Assembly (NCBI GenBank): GCA_025345505.1
Contig: JANVCC010000073.1
Coordinates: 5,691,864-5,755,863 of the forward strand
Length of the DNA: 64,000 nucleotides
Direction of reading: 5' to 3'
Source of the DNA: Todiramphus chloris collaris
Lineage: Eukaryota > Chordata > Aves > Coraciiformes > Alcedinidae
Every line of letters begins with the position of its first letter. Position 1 is the first letter of the stretch. Positions 50,071-63,011 of the stretch are shown here, one piece after another. The notes beneath the pieces are model-generated. The model did not search any database. It had not been told where the DNA came from and was given only the letters and a program-made list of their open reading frames with translations. A program made the position numbers and the translations under genes.

Positions 50071-53000
50071 CGTTAATTTAGGGAATTTCTCCTTCGACTC
50101 TGCTAACTTTTAAAATCAATATGCTCTATCCACCACTTCTTTTTCCTTAATGTTCTCTTAAGTGTGCCACACAATGCCACAGAAAAGTATTCAGACCACT
50201 CGTGGTACAGAAAACAAGAGCTGTTTTAGCACAGTACCCCACCTATAGTCAGATGGCTCTGATCTCAGTCCTCTAGTCCATGCTGTTTCCAGATTGCAAT
50301 TTACTGCATAGACCTGTTCCTGAAAACTTTCGTGTTTAGCTCCCTAAGGAGTAGGTGGAAGGACAAAATCTTGACTGTTAAGTCAGAACAGCTGAAGCCT
50401 CTCTTTAAAAGGATGCTTAACATGAAAACATATCCAAAACAATTTCCAAAGAAACAAATCTACAAATTCACGCATATTACAGTTGTAAACTATCTGAAGA
50501 GTATTTTACAATCTCTTCAAAAGAAAAAGAGAGTACAAAAACTGAGCAATAGGGCTAACACAACTACATTGTTAAAACTGCTCCTCAAAGGGTCATTTTT
50601 AGGAATTACAAGCCTGTTTTAAATCCATATGCTGATTTTTCAGATACTGCTGCAGCAAAACACTTCCATACAACACATTACCCATTTACAGACAATCAGC
50701 ATAGACAAAACCCAACGTTATTGTCATTTTTTCAGCAGGGTATAGGATATAACCACTTTGGTTTTTACTGTAGTGAGAACTTTACTGTAATCAAAACACT
50801 AACAGCTTAATGAATCTGTCATACTGGTTATATTTAATCAGTGAAGTGAAAACTACCATTTACCATGGCAGAACACAAATAGGCAAAACCTTACTTACTA
50901 CAGGTATACAGTAACTAAAAGAATTTTAAACACCTATGTTTTAAGATGAATGACAGACATTTCTTAAGAAGCAAGCTCAGAATGAGCATTATTTGAGGGC
51001 ATTACTTATGAATATGCTATGGCTCCCCACACTGGAAAGAAAAACCCTTAATATAGCAGAAACAAAAAAACTAGCACAGAAAAGCTTGAAATAGTACACA
51101 CAAAATGCCATTATTTCCAGCAGTCAGCATCCTACAACGCAGGGACCTCCTGAAGAGTAGCACTATACTCTATTCATAACTTTTTTTTCTGCATCACACT
51201 AAAGCATAAGGGTAGAGTGACAAAAATGGTATGTTAATAAGATGATAAAGATTATTCTTAACTACACTAGTTACAGCATTTCATTCTTTTGACATCAAAA
51301 AAAGCAGTGGTCATAACTGGCTGTTACTGATTTATACTGACAGAAAGCAGGCTCAAACGTTAAATAAAGATTAGTTAATATTTGCAGAAGACTTTGAACA
51401 TACAAAATGCTATGTAAGTAGCAAGTATTAAGTCTTCCCACACACTCACTTTGGCATGCCTCCAAGCAGGGAAGTCCCACAGAAACATTTCAACAGCAAT
51501 AAGGAGAAACTGAGAGTGCTCCAGCAATTGCAACTATACTCACAACAGTCCTTCTAAGGAACACCTGCAAAACTGGAGAAAACCAATGCCTGCTCGCCAT
51601 GCTCGTTGCCTTCTACAAGTTCAACACCAAAAAAAGTAATTTCTGATCCAATATGGCTTATAGAAAGGGATTCCAAACAACCCACATCTCTATAATCCCC
51701 TGTACAAACTGAAACTATCTACAAAACTCCTACAATTTTGTACCTGTGGCTTTCCAGTTATCTAGTATTTCTCACCAAACAACATCACAAAGCAAAAAAA
51801 TCTCAGCCTGCAGTGTAGCTGTCAGTCTGATTATTCACATAGAAGCTTATTTTCAACAAATCATAGCTTCTGCCTAGAGCAGACCAGTTACCCCAGACCT
51901 AAATTCTAAAATGGTGATTAAGTAATGAGTCGCTATACAATAGCTTCTGATCAACCAACAGTAAAGCTGTTCCCAAACACCCAAGTAAGACAGAAGACAT
52001 ATCAGGTAGCTGGAAAAAAAAAATCAGAAGATTCCACAAAGTACAAAACACTCTAAGTTTTATCCCAGGAGCAGAAGAAAAGCAAACACTCTGAACTGAG
52101 CCTAAAGCGAGGTACAGAGGAAAGGCAGCCTGTCTGTTCGGGTGTTGTTTGGACTATTTCTCAGTATCTCTGAAAGACAATTTTTAATATTTTATGAGAC
52201 TTAAAAAGGGGTATGTCTGGTTTAATTATCAGGTATTCCTGGAGATGAGGCCTGTAGCCCTCAGCATGGCCCAAAAAAACCCTCAGAAGCTAGGAGATAG
52301 GTGAGTTGGGAGGGATGGGACTAAAGATCATTGCAGAGGATAGCCCTTGTTCTGTAAAAAGGCCAAAGACAGACACTTGTGTAGAGCCAGCACTGCAGCT
52401 TCCATAAACCACGGAAAACTCAAGAGTGCAAAGGCTCATAATAAGATCTAACCACAACAGGCTGGTAAGCATCCAACTGAAGGAGGAGGTCTAGCAGGGT
52501 TTTGACAACAGCATCTGATTAACCATGCTAAGGCTGGAAGAAAAAGCTTGAGGGGGGGGAAACTCTTCTAGGAAGGTGCCTGCATCTTCTCTTACCCCTT
52601 GCACCACATTCCAAGTAACACCTGCATAACTTCTACCCAGCACATAGACTGAAACCCTAAGAAGAATGTATATGATCATCCTGCCTGCCTAAATTATTGC
52701 ACATCAACAGCAGTCCTGAATCTGCTTGCAGAGTTCTAACTGATCCATGACAAGAATATGTAACATCTCAGGAACAAAACAAAACCACCACCAAACAGAG
52801 ATCACTGCAAAGATTACAGGATTACTTTTGGGCCTGGCCTATCACCCAAATGGTTTTTAAGAGTAAGATCAGGTAGAAAACTAGCAGACGACAGCAGGAG
52901 ACCAATCGTAGGATTATACAAGAATGCATAAATCCTCTGTAAACACAACTTCCCTAACCAGTTCTGAATGCAAGGTACACTTATAGTTTATACTCCCTTG

Positions 53001-54288
53001 GCACAAAAGGGAAAAACTTAATAGTTCAGTTTTACAGGAGATTGTTACCACACTTCTGGGTGAATATGAAGAATCTTAATGCCTGACCTACTGTGTATGA
53101 AGAAGATGACTTAATGTATTTTCTTCTATCCACAGTGTTACTGAAAGTTTCTAAAAATGTTTTTGACGTTTTTTATCATACTGATGCATACAAAGTGTGT
53201 CTTGCCACCTTTGAAAATTTTTGCTTAGCAGCGACTACTGCTCTGAGGCACAAATACACTCTAAGTACACAACTTTCATAAAACCATTGCATCACTGAAT
53301 AAAAATTGAGCAGTATAACCAGAAAGACAACACAATGCAGCAAGAGAAATAAAACGCCTAAAGGCTGATTTTTCTGATTATTTTTCAACTGCTAAGCCAC
53401 AGGTCTTCTAGTTTACAAAATCTGTTCTCTTTTACGGTAGAGCAGTAATATAGCATACAAACATTGCTACATCAGCAACACTTTTTAAGCCTTAAAGATT
53501 TTAAGAATTAAAACCAGTACCGATATAAATGCGTCACTTTGATAAGCTGCATTTTCAAAACTAAGTCGACTGGAAGCCCACTTAATAAAACAAGAGCAGC
53601 CTAAACATGGCATATTGACAACAAAAGCGACACAACATTTTCCCATTATCACTGAAGTATATGCCTCAATAAACCAGCTCTATGTTTGGCAAATCAATAT
53701 GCAAAAGCCAATTTCAATGTTTTGTTTTTTGTTTTTAGCCAAGCGTTCATTAGGCAAGTAACGATAGACCTATACCACAAATGCAAGAGACAGATTTCTG
53801 CAGCTTTCCTTTCTGGTTACCATAGTTTCAAATGAACTGTAGATTTCTAGAAATAATACTTATGAAAAGGAATAAAAATATCTCTGCTTAAATATGAGAA
53901 ATACAAGAACTTTTTTCATGGGTGCATGAATGACACTTAAGTGAATAGGTAAATGCTGAGGAAAGGAAGCTTTATTTGCAAGACCTTGTCACAGCCACAC
54001 TAGTGAACCCTGGGCATGAACAGCAGGAGAAATAAAGATAGCAAATGCAACCACAGGGAAGAGGAAAGTAGGCACTGAAAGGTCATTCTGTAGCCATTCA
54101 CCCCTCTCTCTCATTCAATAATTCCCAATAAAAGCCACCAATCAGCTCTAAACCAGGTCATTAGCTTCCCAAGCCTCCATCATCAAAGAATACTTTCCAA
54201 ACATATGCTGATGTAAGGGCATGAATCTCCATAGGTATTTAAGATCGTTTTAAGACCCAAAATGAAAAAGGACCTTTCAATAAGAATA

Positions 54289-54445
54289 CCATAATAGGTT
54301 GCCAAAGAGATTGTGGAAATTCCATCCTCTGAGATCTGTAGAACTTGAACTCCTGAGCAACCTGGTCTAACTGGACATGCTTTAAGCAGGAGGTTAGACT
54401 AGACATCCATAGGTCCTTTGCCTCCTACACAATGCTGTGATCTGG
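54289..54445 (+). mobile_element. Old CR1 LINE 3' fragment
   Basis: Reads like the CR1 3' end: GGTTGCCAAAGAGATTGTGG, then CTCCTGAGCAACCTGGTCTA and GGAGGTTAGACTAGACATCC, ending GCTGTGATCTGG. It is on the opposite strand to STAG2, diverged, and has no coding capacity. Confidence 0.75.
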
Positions 54446-54859
54446 AGCAGATATTTTCTTCATTGTGGCATCACTTTTAGGGCGCAACTTCCCATTCACA
54501 ATGAAAAGCTTTATTATGGAGAGCTAGAAGAAAAGTATTTTGGATATCATTTTCAAATAGGTGCATAAAGCAATGATAAAAATAAAACAGTGTATGGCAG
54601 CACACCAAACTGGAACTTCCCTTTAGGAACACAGTTCCTATCCAAAAATAGTACAAAATAACAGGTTTTTTAAAATATTTTTGTTACTAATCTTAAATTA
54701 CAAATACCACAGTCTTTCCTTTTCAACTACATTTAAATAGTATTCTTGACTCTAAATCATGATATGATGGGCCATATAAATTCTATTTCACATTTGTCTA
54801 TCACAAGAATAGCATTGCCATATGTAGACTGCAGCCACTGGTCATTCCCGTTAAATAAA

Positions 54860-54910
54860 ACAACAACAACAATAATAATATCGTAATAATAATATCATCA
54901 TCATCATCAT
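54860..54910. repeat. CAA/TAA/TCA trinucleotide repeat
   Basis: Successive short arrays of CAA, TAA and TCA triplets in one tract; a compound microsatellite. Confidence 0.85.
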
Positions 54911-57424
54911 TTCCCCATGGAAATACCATCATTTTCTCCCATGGAAAAAAAATACCATGATAATTAATCAGTTTGTTGTTTTTAAGAAGACCAGAAGTGA
55001 AATGAAAAATCCTGCCACTGGTCAGGATGTACCTTATTACTCAACTTAGTTGGCCCCTATATCTAGAACTATAAGAAAATACCTTATTCCAGGACACATG
55101 CCATGTAAAATCACCTTCAAATTAAAAATTAAGACACTTCAAACACATGCTACATGAATTACAAAACTGTGTTCCTGATATTTACTATTTACATTGTGGG
55201 GTTTTTTTTAATACCTTCAGTATCTGTATATTCTATTGCCCATAGTAACATAATAAAAGTAACATTTTAAAAACAAGCAGATCCTCAATATTCATACCTC
55301 CTACCCCATACAAACTCTTCTCATATTGAACACTCCCTGCTGGAAGATTACACCGACAAATAAAATCAGCCAATTATATTATCTGCATATCCTCTGCTTA
55401 CTAAGAATTGATATGGTCCAAATTTCCAGAGCTGATCCTTCTTAAGGGATGAACTGGGAATTTTACCTAGAGGAGTAACACGTAATTGCATGAAAGACAA
55501 AAAAGCCTTATCCTGACCAGTTTATTTTTTATTTGCAAACAGAGTAAAAATCAATCCTTTTTCCCCAGATGAGATGCTACAAGAAGATATTATTTCATAA
55601 AACTTAAACTGAAATCTTATGTAAAAAGAAATGCAATTCAGCCATAATCAAAAAAAGCAACATTACCTCCAAATCAAAAATAATCATCTTTCTAGGCAGA
55701 TCACATGTATTAAGCAACAAAAAAATAACTGCATTAGGCCCTCTTTGCTATGTAACTACATGTCCTACATCCTCACATCTTTGAAGCATCAAATTGATAA
55801 GTGTTTACACTAAATGATGCCTGTCACTTAGTGGGAGTGGGGTGCTACTGGAGAAAGGGAGAAACTCGGAGGAAGCCTGAAGGTAAGGTTACTTGTCCTG
55901 CAGATCACCTAAAGCTCACTCACTGGCCAGAAGTTGAACAGCATTTCACCAAACCCTGGTAGCAACTCGAAGCCAATTTTGGAATGCAATCCCAGCTAAA
56001 TAAAACATTCATTCCTAAGGTTTGTTGTTTCTTTTTTAAGTGATCAGTAGGTTCAGAAATGTTTTGCACTGTCTGAAATGACAGTATATTAGATTTCTTT
56101 TCATTACTTTGCTAAGAGAAAACACTTGAAATTTGGACTCCAGCTATAACTCTTACCAATCCAGAGCACTGCAGACATATGTGTAACATGACAACAACAT
56201 GCACCGTTCACCACCTTTTCCAAAATATAACCAAAAGTCATTGGCTTACCCTGTAAATCCCAGGACAATGAGAACAGATGCAAAAATGCTTTCCTCTCCA
56301 GGAACTATGCAGAAGTGCTAACAAAAAACTTCTGTAGAAAACAAATATTCTTCCCTCACTCTAAACCAAAGACTAACCTTTACTAAAATAGAAAACCTAA
56401 AGTAAAATGCACAAACAGTCCTGTAAGGGCAGGACTAATAAGCCATCAGATTCTGAGCCATAACAAAATAAAACCTTCATCTACTTAAAACAACAAAGTC
56501 ACATGCTATCATCTCTAGATACTTGGGTTTGGGAGGGTATTGCAATTAACTTCTCCATCACAGATCACAATTTACCCCCCACAATATATGCACCTATGTT
56601 CTTGGATCTACTCGCTCTTCTGGCTGATATTCTTTTACAAAAATAAGCCCTCCAGAGCAGGAAGTTGTAGCTACTTACATCATCAAGAACACCTACAGAT
56701 TACACAATAAAGTACATACCTGGACATAAAGCATGTACCTGGATAAAGCAGTTATATGACAGCTAACTTAATTTCCTTCTGAAGGCACAAGACAAGAGGA
56801 AACTGCATACAAATGCAGTCCTGTACATCCTTCATTTCTGACTGAAATTCAGATAAAGCAGCTTAAAGACAGACTGTGCCTGTGCTCCTCCATGCAACTC
56901 CATAGCCAGTAAAGGTGAGGAAAAACTCACATAAAAGCCAAGGGGATACCTTGGGGGGATCAAATTTTCCACATGCCTATCTAAAAAATTGGGTGCCAGG
57001 TCTCTCCTTGGATTTGATCAGTTGAGGGAAAGTGTTTGAGAGATGAAAGAAAAGAAACATCTTGCTTCCCCTTCCTGACTACCCAAGATGTCACATATCT
57101 GATATTTTATTAATAGTGCAACACTTGGAGATAGAGACACTAAAAAGGGATAGAGTACACTGAGAAATACTGCAGTGGTATAACCCATCACATTTAGGAC
57201 TCTAGTCTAGTCTTAGTGATCCCAGCCATCAAACTCAGAGGATCAAGAGAAAAAAACACAGTTCTTTTGTTGATACCTGAATAGTGACACATCTTCCTCA
57301 AGACAGAAGCCAGTCATACAGCAGCCCCTCCAGTTTCCCAAATCGAACAAGTCAGCATTATCCCTACATTTCTCTGTGGTGATCTGAGGGCCACCTTCAA
57401 AGTTTCCCTTACCTTTTATTTACT

Positions 57425-57442
57425 GGGGGGGGGGGGGGGGGG
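57425..57442 (+). repeat. G18 homopolymer
   Basis: Uninterrupted run of 18 G in AT-rich intron; copy number is prone to sequencing error. Confidence 0.85.
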
Positions 57443-57929
57443 ATTAAATAAATAAAAATCCACTTTGACCAGATTCTTATGAACTGCAACATGAAAGAAC
57501 TTAAGAGAAAAATAAACTCTAATTAAACCAACATAAAATGAAAAGCATATTTTTAATCTCCAACTCTCAGAACAGAAGTTTTTACTGTATCACTCTAAGT
57601 AAATATCTGACCTTATTCAGTCACGTAGGAATTCAAGGCTTACCCTTAAAACACAAAGACACAACTTTTTGAAAGCAGATTTTTTTAATTCTAATATAAA
57701 AAGCCAATGGAAGTCAGTGGACTAATGTTCAATCATGAAATCTGTTCACAAAATGGTAGAAGAGTTTAACTGCTTTACTCCAGAAAGCAGTCTTTTAGAA
57801 AAAAATAAATGCTAGAGCAAGGGCTTCTAGTTATGCTGATGTAATACAGCAAAGGTTACCAGAAGGTTCTACCTCCAAAACTTCCTTAACCCAACCAAAA
57901 ACATCCCAAGTCCTCCTACTTTACAGACC

Positions 57930-58265
57930 TCGGTCAGGCCTAGCTGTCCCCCAAGGGCCGCACCCCCCAGCACCCTCTGGGGTGCAGGGACAGCCAGTGC
58001 AGCAGCCCTCAGACACAGACTTTGCTCCAGGAGCCCATACCTGAACAGACTATAGCAACAAACTCAACACACGATAAACTCCTTTCTTGCAAGAAGGACT
58101 CCAGTGTCTTCACCCGGACAGTTGATCTGGCATTTAGCTCCACCTCTGTCCATGGCCCACAGGATGGAAGTGTCAGGAGGCAAGAAGAGGACCAGGGCAG
58201 ATCAAACCGCATGACTGCCAGGGCCAGTAACAGAAGAGCTATGGAGCCATGAAGAACTCCCATTT
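57930..58265 (-). other. GC-rich block with a signal-peptide-like ORF, unidentified
   Basis: About 330 bases are clearly GC-richer than the intron around them. On the minus strand an ATG at 58263-58261 in good context (A at -3, G at +4) opens an 84-codon frame. It begins MGVLHGSIALLLLALAVMRF, which resembles a secretion signal, and five more residues on come two Cys nine apart. A good donor, GTTCAG then GTATGG, lies inside it at 58041, and another, AAATG then GTAAGT, lies just upstream near 58273. I do not recognise the peptide. It may be a taxon-specific exon, an old retroposed piece or chance. Confidence 0.35.
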
Positions 58266-61222
58266 TTACTTACCATTTGACTTTAAAAGTGGAGGAGATC
58301 TTATACTGGATGGTGTTGAATCTAAACCAATGCAGTAAGCCTATACATCACCATTTGATTTTTGGTGATGCACATGGAAGACATCTCTTTCCATTCCTTT
58401 ACAGATACATTGTGTATAAGCTTCCTATTTTCCAACCTAATACTCCAAACTCCTTATACACCACAGTTTCCCAAGGACTAAGTTATCACTTCATTCTCTA
58501 TTCTTCATCAATGAGCCTCACATAAGAAGCCAAGGTTTTCAGAATGTGAATGTTTTAAGTGATACTGAGAAAGTGAACAGAGCTTATTTAAGAATATTAA
58601 ACCGATATGCTGATGGCTGCTATCAATCACGTCTTTCCATTACAAGGCAATTACTGAAGCAGATGAAGCTCTTGGAAATTCGACCATCTAGCTGACAGAG
58701 ACAGAGTCAACCCATTCCTTTCCCAGTATGTTTTCTTAATTCCTCACACACGTACACGTGCGCCCTCAAAAAAATAAGATTTCACAACTACCACAAAAGT
58801 CAACAGCTTGGAAATTCACACCTACAATATTCTCCCAAGTTTACAAATTAATCAAAGAAGAAATGGTCACCGCTGTAGGGAGATCATGCCGAGTTCAAAA
58901 CCTCACATCATGTGACAAAACACAGCATCCCAGTAACACAGCAAGGAAGCGCAAGTAACCAACACAAATAGTTGCTTACTTTTAGGGGTTCATTTGGTGA
59001 AGATGAGCAACCAAAGTGTTTAAGGTTTCTGTAAAACATACAGCTTGTTTATGCTGGCACAGAAGTTCCAGAAAACCTAATCTCTCCTATAATATTTGCC
59101 GGCAGCAAAACAATCAAGACAGTAACACCACAAATGAAAATGACAAATGAGGGCTCTCAAATCACTCTAAAATTGAACCATAAGTGACAAAGAGCAATCT
59201 AATTTTAAAAAGTTCATAATGCTCTGGTGTGCTAACATTATTTCATGATTTGACTAAGTCTAATGTAGTTGCTCCCACCACCAAGAGCACACACTTTCAA
59301 GTGGTTTGTTGCCTGCAGCTATTTTCTACAGGAGACTGTAGTTGCATATAATATTCAAGAAAAACCACCTATATTACTTTTTCTAGAAAATAATTCAGTT
59401 GCTGTTGAGAAGTCATACTGAAACAAAAGAGTGTATTTGACAGACAATTCTATTTACACTCCTTCCAAGCAGAAATTATTTCATTCCACACATTTATGCC
59501 TTTAAATACTTGAACGCATAAAGCTGGAATGCAATATATTAATTTGAGTTAAATTAACAGCTAGCTAATTAAATACTCCTATTGTAAAACTGAAATGCTC
59601 TTCATGTAACACAGTGCATTTTAAAACCAAATATTTTAATAAGCTATGAACCTACCAATATTTTTGTCATTTTACAAAACCCGTTTAAAAAAAAAAAACA
59701 TTAAAACATTGCAGCATCATTGATTTGAACCAACTTGCTCAAGCTAATAATTTCAGCTTTTGGTTGCAAAACATTAAGACTTTACCTCTAAGAGAAAAGA
59801 TCTGTACATAAATTTTAATTAGTCTTCTTAAGTACAAGTTTTAACAAACAAACCCTTGCACTGCTTATTGACTTCACTTGGTATTGCCTTCTTAGAACTG
59901 TAAATGGATGAAAAAGCTCCAAAACTGTAAATGTGGCCCAAGTACGTAACTTGGGAGATACCCCAGTGCTAGGAAATTTTATAGGAAGATTAGAGAGTCC
60001 CTCCCATCCCCCCATCCTGTGTCTGGTCTTTGTTTGTCTGTTTGTTTTACAGTTACCAATACCCAATGTTAAGTTTACCACAGTTAATTCAATACAAACA
60101 GCGACCAAAATTCACGGGATTTCTCACAGGTTGCGTAAACCCTACCTGGAGACACTGCAAAACGACACTGGTTTTGCTAAGAAGGACCCACATGAGTCCA
60201 ATCAGTTAAGCAGCAAGATCTATCTGTTAGACATAAGAATTAATTCTTGTTTTTCTCCTTTATGTAACTTTAAAGCTTTCTTATGTCTTTAATTAATCAG
60301 AAAGGTACAGGGATTCCACTACATTCAGCTCCAGTGCTGAAAACAGCAAAAAGATGGAAGGTTTACGTCAAAAGTATGGCGGCTGTCTTCTCACATCTAT
60401 CTTCATTTCGCAATGAAAACGTAATCATGGTTATTAGGGAAATGAAACATTATTAGGCAGCAAAGAGCCCCATACAAGGTCTGTGGCATTGTGATTCAGC
60501 CACAAAATTAAAAGCTAGGGATAATGAAGAAGTAATACCAAGAAGACAGAGATTAATGTCTGTCGATTGCACAACCACTCGTGGTATGTATTTATACCTG
60601 CACATAACCAAGTAGTCTGCACACGGATATTTTCTAAGTCCTGGACGGTTCAGTAGCACATAAACACTCAAGGAATAACAATACCTGAATAAATAATGAT
60701 CATGGGGAAAGACAGTATGAAAAGTGGAGAAAGTTGTTACAAATGGGCAAGCGTTATAAACGAGGAAGAAGTAATCACAAATCGAGACTGAACTGCCAAG
60801 AGTTAACAGCGAGACCTATGCTCGGAGAACGTCTCACTGTAGGAAATTCTAGGAACTCTAGTCTGTAATCATTTAAAACGGGATTGAGCAAAACTGGCAG
60901 ACACCATAAAAACGCTCGTACAATCAATTCGAGGGAAGCGATCCAAAAGGCGTTTTCCTCCCCTTCCCTTTTAACAAAACCCAACAGAACTGAGGAGACG
61001 TGGACGCAATTCACACGAGGTGACCTTTGCGCTGTCGCCAGCTTTCCGGAACAGCCGCGCTGCGAACACGCCCCGGGCAGCGCCAGCCGCGGGACCCCCG
61101 CTTCTCCGGCGGTAGATGAGACACCCCCCACCCCGCAACCCCCGCCGAGCGCGGCTGCGGGGCCCGGCCGCCCTGCCCGCCGCGGGGCGCGGGAGGAAGC
61201 CGCCGCCTCCCGCCCGGGCGCT

Positions 61223-61232
61223 GGCCAATGGG
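61223..61232 (+). promoter_or_regulatory. CCAAT box (NF-Y-type)
   Basis: GGCCAATGGG matches the NF-Y site with good flanks. A CRE-like TGACGCA follows at 61329-61335. Together they hint at a secondary or bidirectional core promoter in the gene-proximal part of the island. Confidence 0.4.
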
Positions 61233-61613
61233 CGGCGGCGGGAGGAGGGCGGCGGCGGGAGGAGGGCGGGCGGGCGAGGCGGCGCCGGCCCGGAGCGGCG
61301 GCGGAGCAGGCCCCGGCGGGGCCGCGTGTGACGCACTTCGGTAACCCGACTCCCCGCCCCCGGCACGAACCGCCGCGCTGACATGGCCCCTCCTCACCCC
61401 ACCGAGGGAGACGGCAACGGGGGGCAGCGCAATCTCGGCGGCCCCGGGTTACCTCCGGGCGCTCCCGCTGCGGGCGGCCGGCCGGCACCCGCGTTCCTCC
61501 CGGGGGAGGCGAGGCGAGGGAAAACGCGGGGTCACGGCGGCGGATAAGGCGCCTAATGAGACCGGACACGCCAGGGTGTGGCTCCGGGGAGCACACGGGA
61601 AGAGAGCACTTAC

Positions 61614-61614
61614 C
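61614..61614 (-). other. STAG2: Possible alternative first-exon donor
   Basis: The minus strand reads GAGCTG then GTAAGTGC, a strong donor core (GTAAGT), within the CpG island about 2 kb downstream of the main candidate. It could serve an alternative STAG2 first exon; function is inferred. Confidence 0.35.
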
Positions 61615-62271
61615 AGCTCGGCGGGGGGAAGCGGGGGGCACCAGTGTTATACGCGCTGCCAAAAACTAATTTAAAAAAAAAAACCCCACCAATAAAACCC
61701 CACAAATACAGTAGCTACAGCATCGGACTCGGCGGTTATCGAAAGTTTGTGTTAACTCCGAACACGGCATCCCGTGGGAAGACAATAACAGCACGAGCCG
61801 GGGCAGTACAATAAATAAACAGAAAGCGGCGAAAGAGGGAGCAGAGCAGCTTCACTCCCCGGTCTCGAGAATGAGAAGAAACGAAATAAAAAATTAAAAA
61901 AAAAAAAAATTTGAGGGCGGGCGGGCCCGGATCTCCCCGGGTTCCGCGGATTATACGGAGGGGCGGAGTATACAGCGATACAGCGGGAGGGGAAGGCATG
62001 GAGGAGGCGAAGGTGCTGCTCCCAACGCCAGCGCAGCCAAGCACCGGGGATGCGCCCAGGCAGGGGGAGAAGGAACACCTGAAAAGCCAGGGCCTCTCAG
62101 CCCAGCCATCTCCCACCGCTATCATCTCCTCCGCCGCTCACTCCTTCCTTCCCTGTCCCTCCACGTCCCTAACCACGTTAGCAGCGAAATATAGATTTTT
62201 TTTTTTAATCAGTGTAAATAAAATAACCGCCCAGAAAAAGAGAAAACACCAGGAAAGCTCTCGCTTCCTAC

Positions 62272-62272
62272 C
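62272..62272 (-). other. STAG2: Possible alternative first-exon donor
   Basis: The minus strand reads CCCAG then GTAGGAAG at this point inside the CpG island. It is a good donor match and could end an alternative 5' UTR exon. No transcript evidence is available here. Confidence 0.3.
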
Positions 62273-62369
62273 TGGGCAAGGTTCAGCTCAGTTCAGTGCG
62301 TGCCGAGGAGGAGGGGGCAGAGGAGCACTATCTAAAACAAAAGTGGCGCCAAAACCCCCCAGTAAGAAG

Positions 62370-62410
62370 CATTCTTCTTCCTCCTCCTCCTCCTCCCCCC
62401 CTCCCCCACC
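62370..62410. repeat. TCC/C-rich pyrimidine tract
   Basis: A TTC and TCC triplet array running into C runs inside the CpG island; low complexity. Confidence 0.75.
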
Positions 62411-63011
62411 CGGGCCGGCGAGAGCCCAGCGGGGTTCCTGCAACACGCGGCTCCCGGCATCGGGCGTCCCCAGCACAAGTTGGCAAGTGCCCTTTCTTTA
62501 CACACACACACACAAAAAAAAAAATAAAGCCGAACGGAAACTGCCACAACTCTTCTTCTTAGCGGGCAGCCCAAAGAAGAGCTCGCCCAAAGTCACTCGG
62601 AGGGGAAAACTCGCCCCACAAAGGCCTTTACCAAGCTAGGCGCTGGGGGACTGGGGGGTGGTCGCCAGCTCTTTCGGAGGAGGCACCGAAGGGAGGCGGG
62701 GGGAAAAAGCTCAGGTCAGTCCACACGTCCTCACTCGGGCCGAGAGAACTCGCTCTCAACAGCCCTCCAGCCCAGTCACTCGGGAAGAGGCGGCCGGAGT
62801 TGCCACGGCTCGGCCGAGCTAGAGAAGAGACACGGAGGCAAGAAACGCCGATCCCTCGGCACTTCCCTCCGCGGGGAAGCACCGGGAGCGAGCTAGCAGG
62901 AAGAGCTCAGCTGCTCGGCGGCGGGAAGGAGAGGGAGCGCTGTCAGGGGTGGGAGTCCCCTCTCCCCGGCCTCCTCCGGCACTCCAGCCCGGGGCACCGG
63001 TAGGCGCCCCA

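Larger units (their letters stand above)
37330..60989 (-). other. Long 5' intron of STAG2, distal part
   Basis: About 24 kb, mostly AT-rich, with G runs (38416-38435, 43200-43210, 57425-57442), two G/T-rich tracts on the plus strand (40646-40711, 49946-50070), a trinucleotide repeat (54860-54910), an old CR1 fragment (54289-54445) and a GC-rich block (57930-58265). No confirmed exon. Confidence 0.7.

Noticed and set aside
49844-50113. 89-codon frame rich in Gly, Phe, Cys and Val
   Set aside because: Produced by the G/T-rich low-complexity tract.
54913-54960. Near-duplicate CCCATGGAAA…ATACCAT words
   Set aside because: Too short to distinguish from local slippage beside the trinucleotide repeat.
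60775-61662. 295-codon open frame on the minus strand
   Set aside because: CpG-island composition, overlaps several other long frames on both strands and resembles no protein. Only the first part upstream of the donor at 61614 could be exonic.
61911-62639. 242-codon open frame on the plus strand
   Set aside because: Low-complexity Ser/Pro runs and no recognisable domain; a GC-driven artefact with competing frames on the other strand.
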